Source: Azospirillum brasilense (GTDB lineage: Bacteria > Pseudomonadota > Alphaproteobacteria > Rickettsiales > UBA3002). From it: a stretch of DNA of 26,258 nucleotides. The stretch spans positions 1 through 26,258 of the forward strand of contig QFOX01000029.1 of assembly GCA_003241645.1 (NCBI GenBank). The letters are read 5' to 3'. Shown here one piece after another: positions 1 through 7,504 of this stretch. Within the stretch, counting starts at the first letter, position 1. Every line of letters starts with the position of its first letter. Below the pieces are notes generated by a model. The model saw nothing but the letters and a program-made list of their open reading frames with translations, was not told the DNA's origin and made no database searches. The translations under genes were made by a program, and so were the position numbers.

Positions 1-1701
1 GAGGGTGGCACTGAGGCCTACGCGAAATACCTCGATCGCAGCAAAACGGCGTTGCACCCCACCATCATCATGGGCGGTGAGAAGAACGGCATCAGCGTGG
101 AAGTGGCGATGCAGTGGAACGATTCGTACCACGAGAACACGCTCACCTTCACCAACAACATTCGCCAGCGCGATGGCGGCACGCACCTGCAAGGCTTCCG
201 CGCCGCACTGACGCGCTGCATCAACAACTACGCACAAGAGTCTGGAATTGCGAAGAAAGAGAAGGTCGATCTCAGCGGCGATGATGCGCGCGAAGGCCTG
301 ACCTGCATCATCTCCGTGAAGGTGCCGGACCCGAAATTCAGCTCGCAAACGAAAGACAAGCTGGTGAGCTCCGAAGTGCGCCCCGTGGTGGAAAGCGTCT
401 GCGCCGATAAGCTGGGCCAGTGGTTCGAAGAGCATCCGCAGGAAGCGCGCATGATCATCGGTAAGATCGTGGAGGCCGCCGCTGCTCGCGAAGCCGCGCG
501 CAAGGCCCGCGAGCTGACGCGCCGCAAAGGTGCGCTCGACATCGCCTCGCTGCCCGGCAAACTGGCCGACTGCCAGGAACGTGACCCGGCATTGTCCGAA
601 CTGTTCATCGTTGAGGGTGACTCGGCAGGTGGTTCGGCCAAGCAGGGCCGCGATCGTAAAACGCAGGCCATCCTGCCGTTGAAGGGCAAGATCCTGAACG
701 TGGAACGCGCCCGGTTTGACAAAATGCTCAGCTCGCAGGAAGTCGGCACGCTCATCACCGCCATCGGCACCGGCATTGGCCGCGAGGAATTCAACGCCGA
801 CAAGGCGCGCTACCACAAGATCATCATCATGACCGATGCGGACGTGGATGGTTCGCACATCCGCACGCTGCTGCTCACCTTCTTCTACCGCCAGATGCCG
901 GAGCTGATCGAGCGCGGCTTCCTTTACATCGCGCAGCCGCCGCTGTATAAGGTGAAGCGTGGCCAGTCCGAGACCTACCTGAAGAACGACGCAGCGCTGG
1001 AGGAATTCCTGCAATCCGCCGTGCTGGACGAGGGCGAGCTGAAGCTGGCCTCCGGCACGCTCACCGGCGATACGCTGGCTGAAAAAGTGCGCGAGACCAA
1101 GCAGATCGTCGATCTCATGAAACCGCTCACCCGCCGCGTGCCCATGGAAATGGTGGAAGCCGCCGCGCTCTCCAACCTGTTCGCCGGTGGCTCGGTGGAG
1201 CAGTTCGTGAAAGTGCTCAATGGCTTCAACCCCGAGGGCATCGCCTGGAAAGCCGAGAAGACCGATGCGGGCATTACCGTGGCGCGCACCGTGCGTTCGG
1301 TGGTGGAGCATGTGCTGCTCGAAGACAAGTGGCTGCAAAGCCGCGAAGGCAAAGAGATCGCCGCGCAATACGCCACGCTGAAGGTTGATTATGCCAGCGC
1401 TGGCACGCTCACGCGCAAAGGCAACCAGCAGCAGGTGGCCACCCCCAGCCAGCTGTACAAAGCCGTGATCGACATGGGCAAAAAGGGCATGAGCATCCAG
1501 CGCTTCAAAGGGCTGGGCGAGATGAACCCCGAACAGCTGTGGGAAACCACGCTGGATGCGACCAAGCGCACGCTGCTGAAAGTGAACGTGGCCGATGCGG
1601 CCGATGCCGATGAAGCCTTCAGCACGCTGATGGGTGACATCGTGGAGCCCCGCCGCGACTTCATTCAGGCCAACGCCCTGAAAGCGATGGTGGATGCATA
1701 A
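1..1701 (+). CDS. gyrB: DNA gyrase subunit B, C-terminal part (5' end outside window)
   Basis: ATPase subunit of the type II topoisomerase that introduces negative supercoils; it works with GyrA as an A2B2 complex. The frame is open from base 1 with no start, so the GHKL ATPase domain lies upstream of the window. Visible are the end of the transducer domain, the TOPRIM domain with EGDSAGG at residues 205-211 of the fragment (catalytic Glu) and the metal-binding DADVDGSH at about 279-286, and the C-terminal GyrA-contact motif around FKGLGEMNPEQLW. Between them is the roughly 170-residue insert typical of Gram-negative GyrB. The PLKGKILNVE region looks like wild-type, with no obvious quinolone-type change. 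The stop TAA at 1699-1701 overlaps the next gene by 8 bp. ParE is the alternative, but the insert and the GLGEMNPEQLW ending favour GyrB. Confidence 0.97.
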   Translation, partial: EGGTEAYAKYLDRSKTALHPTIIMGGEKNGISVEVAMQWNDSYHENTLTFTNNIRQRDGGTHLQGFRAALTRCINNYAQESGIAKKEKVDLSGDDAREGLTCIISVKVPDPKFSSQTKDKLVSSEVRPVVESVCADKLGQWFEEHPQEARMIIGKIVEAAAAREAARKARELTRRKGALDIASLPGKLADCQERDPALSELFIVEGDSAGGSAKQGRDRKTQAILPLKGKILNVERARFDKMLSSQEVGTLITAIGTGIGREEFNADKARYHKIIIMTDADVDGSHIRTLLLTFFYRQMPELIERGFLYIAQPPLYKVKRGQSETYLKNDAALEEFLQSAVLDEGELKLASGTLTGDTLAEKVRETKQIVDLMKPLTRRVPMEMVEAAALSNLFAGGSVEQFVKVLNGFNPEGIAWKAEKTDAGITVARTVRSVVEHVLLEDKWLQSREGKEIAAQYATLKVDYASAGTLTRKGNQQQVATPSQLYKAVIDMGKKGMSIQRFKGLGEMNPEQLWETTLDATKRTLLKVNVADAADADEAFSTLMGDIVEPRRDFIQANALKAMVDA

Positions 1702-2185
1702 CCAGCACGGCATGCCGGCCAGGCCATCGTCTGGCAACATGCTGCTTGGGTTTGCCTTCGCGCCGTTGCTGGGCAGTTTGCTGTTCGCGCTGCTCTGTTT
1801 TCCTGCACTGCTTCTGATGGGCGAGGGGCTGGCCGGTGCCGTCATCGCCAAGCCCGCGCTTGCTGCCGAAATGGTCGGTGGCATGGCGCTTTTCACGGCC
1901 GAGAACGCCTACAACGCACTCATCATGTTCGTGCCGCTGGCATGGGCCATGCGCATGGGTGGTTATCACTCGCGCCCCTACTGGATCGGTGCCGGTCTGT
2001 TGCTGGCGCAACTGGTGGCGTATGGTGATCTGTATGCCGGCATTGCCCAGCCGTTCGGCATGGTGTTCGCGGTGCTGGCGGTCAGCGCCGCAGGGCTGGC
2101 GTGTGGGTTCATGTTCTGGGTCATTGCCTGCTATTTGCCCATGAAGGACGCACAGGCAAATGCTATAACGCCGCCGCCTGCGTAA
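1694..2185 (+). CDS. small polytopic membrane protein, function unknown
   Basis: 163 residues with about four hydrophobic helices (roughly residues 17-42, 66-86, 98-118 and 124-148), so probably an inner-membrane protein. I do not recognise a family. The ATG at 1694 lies inside the last codons of gyrB (8 bp overlap in a different frame), which suggests translational coupling. In-frame ATGs at 1712 and 1739 are alternatives, and no strong ribosome binding site decides between them. The 3' end overlaps the 3' end of the convergent 505-aa gene by 23 bp. Codon use and G+C match gyrB, so this looks resident rather than acquired. Confidence 0.75.
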   Translation: MHNQHGMPARPSSGNMLLGFAFAPLLGSLLFALLCFPALLLMGEGLAGAVIAKPALAAEMVGGMALFTAENAYNALIMFVPLAWAMRMGGYHSRPYWIGAGLLLAQLVAYGDLYAGIAQPFGMVFAVLAVSAAGLACGFMFWVIACYLPMKDAQANAITPPPA

Positions 2186-3680
2186 CGGCCGCGGCCTTTT
2201 GCACGGCGGTGCCCGCGTGCTGCAATCCCTGCGTGTCGATCGTGGCGGCAGGCTGCGACATGGAAGATTCTTCGCTGAGCGCCAGCGCCTCACGGCCAAT
2301 GGCAATCTTCGGTTTTTTCGGCTGCGGCGTGTAGGTGGGCAGGGGCGTTTTTTCGAACCACGGGCTTTCGCGTTGCACGCTCATCTGTTCGCGCAGCTTG
2401 GTGACCACTTCCGCATGCGTATCCTTGATCTCCGGGCGTTCGCCGAGGAATTTCGCGGTCGATTCGATGGCCGCTTCGCGCAGGTTTTCCGGTTGTTTGT
2501 TCAGGATCTGCGCCGCAACGATATACACGTCGTTCACCATCGCGTCGGTCTTGATATCGCCACCTGTTTTCTTTGACATGGCATAGAGTGAATTGCCGAA
2601 GAACATGACGCCGGGCGCTGCGTAGTCCAGCTTGTAATATTTAGATGGAGGAATGATCTCCCCCTTTTTGTTGGGAAGGGTCGGGTATTTTTCAGGATGG
2701 TTGAAACGTCGGCCTTCATCGAAAGCGCTGTAGCTGGTAAGAATCGTGTTAGAATAACCGGAGATACCACCAACACTTAATGGCTGGGATTGAACCTTCA
2801 TCCACAATTTGCCAAGCGTACTGGCGTTTTCGTATTTTTCAGGGTCGATCTTTCGTTCGGGGATAAGCATGGATGCAGTGAAGCCCGTGCCAAAAATAAC
2901 CGCCGTTACCTGTTTCCAGAAATTGCCTTGCTGCTGGCCCGCTTTAAAATAGAAAATGCTTGCTACGGCTTCCGTTGCGCATTTGATCTGGTTTAAATGA
3001 TCTGCCACCAGATTGTACGTTTTTGAGCCGAGCGTCTTAGGAGCTGTCTCCACATGCAGTGATGCGTTTTTGGGAACCTCGAACCCTTCCTTCTGGTAGT
3101 GTGCATGGAGTTTGCCTAACAAGGACTGGTACTGACGCACTTCATCATTGCCGCCCATAGCTGCGATCAGTAAATCGCCAGAACCCCACATCAGCGCGCT
3201 ACCGATCTGGCCGCTTTGACCCCCCGAATTGCCAGTGCGGGCTGCTTGTTCCTTTTGCCGCAAAAGGCCACTGGTGAGATAAATAAAATTGCCGGCTGTG
3301 TAGAAAAGCCCCGATGCGCGCAGGCTGTTTTGTTTCAGGCTATCGATCAGGCCTTTGCTTGATTTTGCAGAAGTGTTTTGTGTTTCTTGCGGCTCATTCG
3401 CAACTGCTTGGCTGTCACGTAGCAGATTGAACAGCTCTTCCTTGCTGGAAATGCCACTGATGCGCAGCGCATAGGCGCCATCGCGGTAATCCGATAGCGT
3501 GCCCCAGCCTTTTTGGCGCAGGGCGGTGCGCAGTGTCTGGCGTTGGGGGCGGGCGGTTTCGGATTCGTCGGCATACAGATAGGCCACCGCGCGCCCGTCG
3601 GACTGCTCGCGCACATCGATACGCCGCACGAGGCTATCGTTCGGCCATGTATAGGTCGTGGTGGTCGGGGCTTTTGCCAT
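2163..3680 (-). CDS. 505-aa protein of unknown function, low-G+C core
   Basis: An uninterrupted 505-residue frame starting at ATG 3680. The N-terminal ~90 residues form a soluble, mixed-polarity segment containing TLSDYRDGAYALRISG. After an S/K/Q-rich linker (about 97-115) come several moderately hydrophobic stretches (about 122-140, 160-176, 255-273, 350-367) that could be membrane-associated helices. The C-terminal ~80 residues are polar, Ala/Gln-rich and carry PTYTPQPKKPK. There is no signal peptide and no motif I can assign to an enzyme. G+C falls to about 38-47% in the centre (for example 2641-3000) against about 60-65% in the flanks, suggesting acquisition or relaxed constraint. It is transcribed divergently from rpmB across an A+T-rich spacer. 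No function is proposed. Confidence 0.7.
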   Translation of the reverse strand: MAKAPTTTTYTWPNDSLVRRIDVREQSDGRAVAYLYADESETARPQRQTLRTALRQKGWGTLSDYRDGAYALRISGISSKEELFNLLRDSQAVANEPQETQNTSAKSSKGLIDSLKQNSLRASGLFYTAGNFIYLTSGLLRQKEQAARTGNSGGQSGQIGSALMWGSGDLLIAAMGGNDEVRQYQSLLGKLHAHYQKEGFEVPKNASLHVETAPKTLGSKTYNLVADHLNQIKCATEAVASIFYFKAGQQQGNFWKQVTAVIFGTGFTASMLIPERKIDPEKYENASTLGKLWMKVQSQPLSVGGISGYSNTILTSYSAFDEGRRFNHPEKYPTLPNKKGEIIPPSKYYKLDYAAPGVMFFGNSLYAMSKKTGGDIKTDAMVNDVYIVAAQILNKQPENLREAAIESTAKFLGERPEIKDTHAEVVTKLREQMSVQRESPWFEKTPLPTYTPQPKKPKIAIGREALALSEESSMSQPAATIDTQGLQHAGTAVQKAAAVTQAAAL

Positions 3681-3849
3681 TCTTTATGCTTACCAGTTGT
3701 TTGTGACGGTTTTATGACCAAATGTGAAATAAAATAAATAACAAAATTTTCTTGTTTATAGTTGGCGGCGAATGTTGGGCACGGCAACTGCTTTCGCAGC
3801 GTTATCAAGAAGCCATGCGCCGCTGCTGAAAAATTATTAACGACGCGGC

Positions 3850-3878
3850 TTGACTTGTGCGTTGCAACCTTGTAGAAG
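3850..3878 (+). promoter_or_regulatory. sigma-70-type promoter of rpmB
   Basis: TTGACT at 3850-3855, a 17-bp spacer, then TAGAAG at 3873-3878 (5/6 and 4/6 matches to consensus). Transcription would begin near 3885 and give a leader of about 75 nt before the rpmB ATG. The rest of the 280-bp spacer (3681-3960) is A+T-rich; I could not place a clear promoter for the divergent 505-aa gene in it. Confidence 0.55.
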
Positions 3879-3960
3879 GCGCAACTCAAAGCATAGGATT
3901 GTGTGCTAATTTCGGGAAAAGTCCCGCAAGCTGTTGAAATAAGAAAAGAAAGGTCGGCAT

Positions 3961-4257
3961 ATGTCGAAGCGCTGTGAAATTACTGGTAAGGGTGTTCAAT
4001 CGGGCAACACCGTCTCCCACTCGAACCGCAAGGCGAAGCGCCGCTTCCTGCCGAACATGCAACAAGTGACCCTGCGCAGCGACGCGCTCGGCCAGAACGT
4101 GCGCATGCGCATTACTGCCAGCACCCTGCGCACCATCGACCATAACGGTGGCCTCGACAACTTCCTGATGACCACGCATAGCAAGTCGCTCTCCGATGAA
4201 GCGCGCGTGCTGAAGCGCAAGATCATCAAGGCTCGCGAAGTGAAAGCTGCCGCGTAA
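3961..4257 (+). CDS. rpmB: 50S ribosomal protein L28
   Basis: A 98-residue basic protein of the large ribosomal subunit. The N-terminus MSKRCEITGKGVQSGNTVSH followed by KAKRRFLPN and the QQVTLRSDALG segment are diagnostic of bacterial L28. The ~97-residue length, longer than the ~78 residues of E. coli, is the alphaproteobacterial form with a C-terminal Lys/Arg-rich helix. The start at 3961 has a GAAAGG ribosome binding site at 3948-3953. It stands alone as a single-gene unit between the promoter at 3850 and the terminator at 4281; rpmG is not adjacent, as is common in alphaproteobacteria. Confidence 0.98.
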   Translation: MSKRCEITGKGVQSGNTVSHSNRKAKRRFLPNMQQVTLRSDALGQNVRMRITASTLRTIDHNGGLDNFLMTTHSKSLSDEARVLKRKIIKAREVKAAA

Positions 4258-4280
4258 AGCCACGCTGACCTGAATGCATA

Positions 4281-4309
4281 AAGGGCGCCCCACCGGGCGC
4301 CCTTTTTTT
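4281..4309 (+). terminator. rho-independent terminator of rpmB
   Basis: A perfect 10-bp stem (4281-4290 with 4295-4304), a 4-nt CACC loop and a run of seven T at 4303-4309, starting 24 bp after the rpmB stop. The opposite strand has only a short T-run, so it acts mainly on rpmB. Confidence 0.93.
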
Positions 4310-4329
4310 ATTGCAGTAACGGGGGTGGG

Positions 4330-4725
4330 TTAGCGGCGAAAGCCGGTGGACTGGCGCAGGCTGCCGAGCAGGTTCTGCAACGTATCCGGTGCCACGCTGT
4401 CGCTTTCCACCAGCGCGCTGATGCGGCTGTAGAGCTGTTTGCCAATATCCTTGGCCACGGGGGCGCAGTGCAGGCCCTGCACATCCACCGTGCCGTCGGG
4501 GGTGATCTCGATGCTCTCGATCTCCTCATCGCGGTTCAGGTTGGCCTGCACCATCACGCGCGAGGGCTCGGGCACGCCGACGTCACGCACGCTACCAATG
4601 CTGATGAATTCACCGCGCGTGGTCACCCCGTCACCAATACGGAGCACCTGGCCCGTGGTCTCGATGATCTGGCGGTCGGTCAGGGTGCGCGGCGTTAGCG
4701 CATGCGCGGTGGCACGTGGGGGCAT
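4330..4725 (-). CDS. conserved-type small protein, function unknown (131 aa)
   Basis: 131 residues, soluble, without signal peptide or membrane segment. The frame is open further upstream, but I choose ATG 4725 because AAGGA lies 7 nt before it and a longer start would run into the upstream gene. The sequence has a beta-rich middle (about residues 23-85, with GQVLRIGDGVTTRGEF and SIEITPDGTVDVQG) and a helical C-terminus. There is one cysteine (C87). I recognise no family. It follows the 139-aa gene by 19 bp on the same strand, so the two probably form a small operon. Confidence 0.65.
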   Translation of the reverse strand: MPPRATAHALTPRTLTDRQIIETTGQVLRIGDGVTTRGEFISIGSVRDVGVPEPSRVMVQANLNRDEEIESIEITPDGTVDVQGLHCAPVAKDIGKQLYSRISALVESDSVAPDTLQNLLGSLRQSTGFRR

Positions 4726-4744
4726 GGGAATTTCCTTAGACTGA

Positions 4745-5164
4745 TTAGCGTTGGCGGGCGGTGGGGGTAACGTTCGGCAGCCCATGGGTTGCCGGGTCCT
4801 GCACGAAGTCGGCCACGGCGTGGTAGAGCTCGGGCTTGGTGCCGCCATACTGGATGATGCGGCGCACCGCGTCGGTCATGGCCTGCGCAGTGGGCGCATC
4901 GAAATGCAGTTGCGGCTTGTCGCCGGTGGTGGAGTAGGTGGCACCGCGCGCGTCGGATTCGAAGGTGAAATCGGCGTGGCCGTCGCGGTCGCGATCCAGC
5001 GTGATGCTGGCGCGTGTGCCGTTGGGTTCTTCGCTGTAATGCACCAGCATCAGCCCTTCGCGAAGGCTCGCGTTCGCGCGGTAGCTGGCGCTGACATTGC
5101 CTTCGGGGTCAATGGCGCTGGCGCCGGTCAGCACCACGGCTTCTTTGTCGTTCTTCTCAGGCAT
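4745..5164 (-). CDS. small acidic protein with a DxDxDG loop, function unknown (139 aa)
   Basis: 139 residues. ATG 5164 is chosen over the upstream in-frame ATG at 5215 because AAGGAG sits 6 nt before it; the same AAGGAGAGCCAT string precedes cobT. Residues 57-65 read DRDRDGHAD, a DxDxDGxxD arrangement like calcium loops in EF-hand or dockerin-type repeats, but the Glu expected at loop position 12 is shifted by one, so metal binding is only a guess. There is no export signal. It is the first gene of a probable two-gene unit with the 131-aa gene downstream. Confidence 0.65.
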   Translation of the reverse strand: MPEKNDKEAVVLTGASAIDPEGNVSASYRANASLREGLMLVHYSEEPNGTRASITLDRDRDGHADFTFESDARGATYSTTGDKPQLHFDAPTAQAMTDAVRRIIQYGGTKPELYHAVADFVQDPATHGLPNVTPTARQR

Positions 5165-5226
5165 ATGGCTCTCCTTGTTCGGGGCCTGCATAGCGCGGGA
5201 ATGTGACAGTTTCATGGCGTTCCAAT

Positions 5227-5259
5227 AAAAAAGGCGCTGCCCTTAGGGTGCGCCTTTTT
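5227..5259 (-). terminator. bidirectional-looking terminator after the 44-aa gene
   Basis: A 10-bp stem (5228-5237 with 5250-5259) is flanked by A-runs on the left and T-runs on the right, so it has a U-tract when read on either strand. On the minus strand it lies 27 bp after the stop of the 44-aa gene and about 60 bp before the start of the 139-aa gene, separating the two transcription units. Confidence 0.75.
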
Positions 5260-5285
5260 CATGGCATACGATGCGTCGTATGAAC

Positions 5286-5420
5286 TTACCGGTAATACCG
5301 GTGGTTATGGCCACGTTCCTGATGGTCCGAATATTCGGGCAGCATATGGTCCTTCGTGGCTTCCTTGAACGAATCCACCAGCTTACGCCAGTAGGATTTA
5401 AGCACGGGTGGGTTGGTCAT
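5286..5420 (-). CDS. small basic 44-aa protein, unannotated type
   Basis: A 44-codon frame from ATG 5420 to TAA 5286-5288. The product begins MTNPPVLKSYWRKLVDSFK and ends GHNHRYYR: an amphipathic-looking N-terminal half with aromatic and basic residues, and a His/Arg/Tyr-rich tail. Support for a real gene: a GGGAG ribosome binding site about 9 nt before the ATG, a good terminator 27 bp after the stop in the same orientation, and its position in an otherwise empty gap downstream of cobT (103 bp). There is no homology I can name. Coding status rests on context only. Confidence 0.55.
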   Translation of the reverse strand: MTNPPVLKSYWRKLVDSFKEATKDHMLPEYSDHQERGHNHRYYR

Positions 5421-5523
5421 AGCGGTGACTCCCTGCGGTTGGTGACTTCCCACCATGCGCGCAGGCGGGTTAACAACCGCTTAATTTTGGCTGCAATCCC
5501 CGGTAACAAGTTGTTGCAATTTG

Positions 5524-7416
5524 TTACGCCACGAAGCGCTTACGGTCGGCCTTGCGGGTAAGCCGCGGATCTTCCTTGGCAAAAAGCCGGGTGATCTCTT
5601 TCAGCATGGTGTCGCCCAGCTGTTCCACATCGTGCAGGGTGACGGCGCGGCTGTAATAGCGCGTTACGTCATGGCCGATGCCGATGGCCAGCATTTCCAC
5701 ATCGCCCGCGCGTTCCACCTCGCGGATCACGCGGCGCAGATGCGCATCCAGATAGCCGCCGGAGTTGGCGCTGAGGGTGGAATCATCCACCGGCGCACCG
5801 TCGGAGATGACCATGAGGATCTTGCGTTGCTCGCGGCGCGCGCGCAGGCGCTGGTAGGCCCACTGGATGGCCTCGCCGTCGATGTTCTCTTTCAGGATGC
5901 CGTCTTTCAGCATGAGGCCGAGGTTGCGGCGCGCGCGGTTCAGGCGCTGGTCGGCCGATTTGTAGATGATGTGGCGCAGATCGTTCAGGCGGCCGGGGTC
6001 GGGGCTGCGGCCGCTATCCAGCCAGTGCTTGCGGGCGAAGCCACCCTTCCAGTCGCGCGTGGTGAAGCCGAGGATCTCCACCTTCACGCCGCAGCGCTCC
6101 AGCGTGCGTGCCAGAATATCCGCACTGAGTGCGGCGATGGTAATGGGCCGCCCGCGCATGGAGCCGGAATTATCGATCAGCAGGGTAATGATAGTGTCGC
6201 GGAAGTCGTTGTCTTTTTCCACCTTGTAGATGGTGGTGGTCTCCGGCCGCACCACGATGCTGGCGAGGCGCGCATTGTCGATGATGCCGTCTTCCAGCTC
6301 GTAGATCCACTGGCGGGCCTGCTGGGCCAGCAGCAGGCGCTGCAGGCGCGTGGCCAGCCGCGAGGTCACGGTGTGGTACTGCTTTACCTTCTGCATCAGC
6401 TGTTCGAACAGGCGTTGCAGCTCGTCGGCCGGGGCGAGGGCGTCGGCCTCGATCACCTCGTCGAATTGCGTGGTGTAGGCATGGTAGTTGCCGTGCCCCT
6501 CGGCCTGGTAATTCTGGCGGTTGGGGGCCATGCGCGGCGCTTTGTCGCGCGGTTTTTTATCTTCCTGCAATTCGCCGTCGCCGTCGGTCTCGCCGCTGCT
6601 TTCGCTCTGCTCGGCGTCGTCGTTTTCGCTGGACTGGCCTTTCTGCGGCAGCGATTGCGCGGGGTCGGCGTCGTTCTCTTCGGTGGCGTCGTCGGTGTGT
6701 TTGCCCTGCACGTCGGGTGCGTCGCCATCGTCGTGGCCGTCGGGGTCTTCCACCATCGGCAGTTCGGCGAGCAGCTCCATGTCGTAAAGCAAATGCTGCA
6801 CCACGCGGCCGAACGCCTGCTGGTCGTTCACGGCATCCAGCAGCGAATCGCGCTGCTTCAGCGTGTGTTTCTCGATCCACGGGCGGGTGGTGTCCACCAG
6901 CGTGCGGATGGATTCGGGCGGCGGCTCGCCGGTGAGTTCCTCGCGCACGATGTAGGTGAGAATGTCGGTGAGCGGCGGCTCGGCCTGCGGGCTAAGGCGG
7001 GCATAGCCCATCAGCTCGCAATGCACGTCATGCCGTTCGGCGAGGTTGGCTTTCATGCCCGCGAAACGCTCGCCCGCCATGGCTTCCAGCCGCACTTCCT
7101 CCAGCGCGTCATAGATCGCGCTGGCGCGCGCATCGCTCGGGCGTTTGTCGGCGTGCACTTGCGCGTCATGGTGTTTCAGCGCCAGTGCGGCGAGGTCCAC
7201 CTGCGCGCGCAAATGGCGCTTGCCCGCGCTGCGGTCCTCGCGGCTTAGGCGGAACAGCATGATGGGGTCGCGCAAGGAAAGCGGCTCATCCTCGGCGCGG
7301 TTGAGGCCGATATTCACATGCACTTCGGTGCGGCCGGAAATGGCCTGCGCCACTTCGGCCTGCCTAGCCAAGAACTCGGCTTCCAGTTCGCCGGGGGATG
7401 GTTCGCGGTGCTTCAT
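5524..7416 (-). CDS. cobT: cobaltochelatase subunit CobT (VWA-domain protein)
   Basis: In the aerobic cobalamin pathway CobT and the AAA+ protein CobS form a chaperone-like complex that works with CobN to insert cobalt into hydrogenobyrinate a,c-diamide. The 630 residues show the usual CobT layout: a conserved helical N-terminal domain, a long Asp/Glu/Ser-rich linker at about residues 225-300, then a C-terminal von Willebrand A domain with the metal-ion-dependent adhesion motif DNSGS at 415-419 and ISDGAP later. The start ATG 7416 has AAGGAG 6 nt upstream. An inverted repeat lies between it and cobS. No cobN is in the window, so whether the pair acts on cobalt here is not shown. Confidence 0.93.
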   Translation of the reverse strand: MKHREPSPGELEAEFLARQAEVAQAISGRTEVHVNIGLNRAEDEPLSLRDPIMLFRLSREDRSAGKRHLRAQVDLAALALKHHDAQVHADKRPSDARASAIYDALEEVRLEAMAGERFAGMKANLAERHDVHCELMGYARLSPQAEPPLTDILTYIVREELTGEPPPESIRTLVDTTRPWIEKHTLKQRDSLLDAVNDQQAFGRVVQHLLYDMELLAELPMVEDPDGHDDGDAPDVQGKHTDDATEENDADPAQSLPQKGQSSENDDAEQSESSGETDGDGELQEDKKPRDKAPRMAPNRQNYQAEGHGNYHAYTTQFDEVIEADALAPADELQRLFEQLMQKVKQYHTVTSRLATRLQRLLLAQQARQWIYELEDGIIDNARLASIVVRPETTTIYKVEKDNDFRDTIITLLIDNSGSMRGRPITIAALSADILARTLERCGVKVEILGFTTRDWKGGFARKHWLDSGRSPDPGRLNDLRHIIYKSADQRLNRARRNLGLMLKDGILKENIDGEAIQWAYQRLRARREQRKILMVISDGAPVDDSTLSANSGGYLDAHLRRVIREVERAGDVEMLAIGIGHDVTRYYSRAVTLHDVEQLGDTMLKEITRLFAKEDPRLTRKADRKRFVA

Positions 7417-7427
7417 GGCTCTCCTTT

Positions 7428-7495
7428 GTCATCCCTGCGCAAGCAGGGATCTCCTAATGACCGGTGAAGGGGATTCCTGCGTTCGCAGGAATGAC
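7428..7495. repeat. paired-hairpin inverted repeat between cobS and cobT
   Basis: Two copies of a short palindromic unit face each other. Left hairpin 7431-7450 has an 8-bp stem with loop GCAA; right hairpin 7473-7492 has an 8-bp stem (extendable to 9) with loop GTTC. The outer ends GTCAT.CCTGCG and CGCAGGA.TGAC are also mutual inverted copies, so the whole 68 bp can fold into one large structure. This resembles REP/BIME-type dispersed elements found between genes. It would lie in the cobS-cobT mRNA just before the cobT ribosome binding site. Confidence 0.8.
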
Positions 7496-7504
7496 AATAT
7501 TTTG

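Noticed and set aside
5521..7248. 575-codon open frame on the plus strand across cobT
   Set aside because: Antisense shadow of a high-G+C gene; Ala/Val/Gly-rich with no family-like motif, while the minus strand has a clear CobT.
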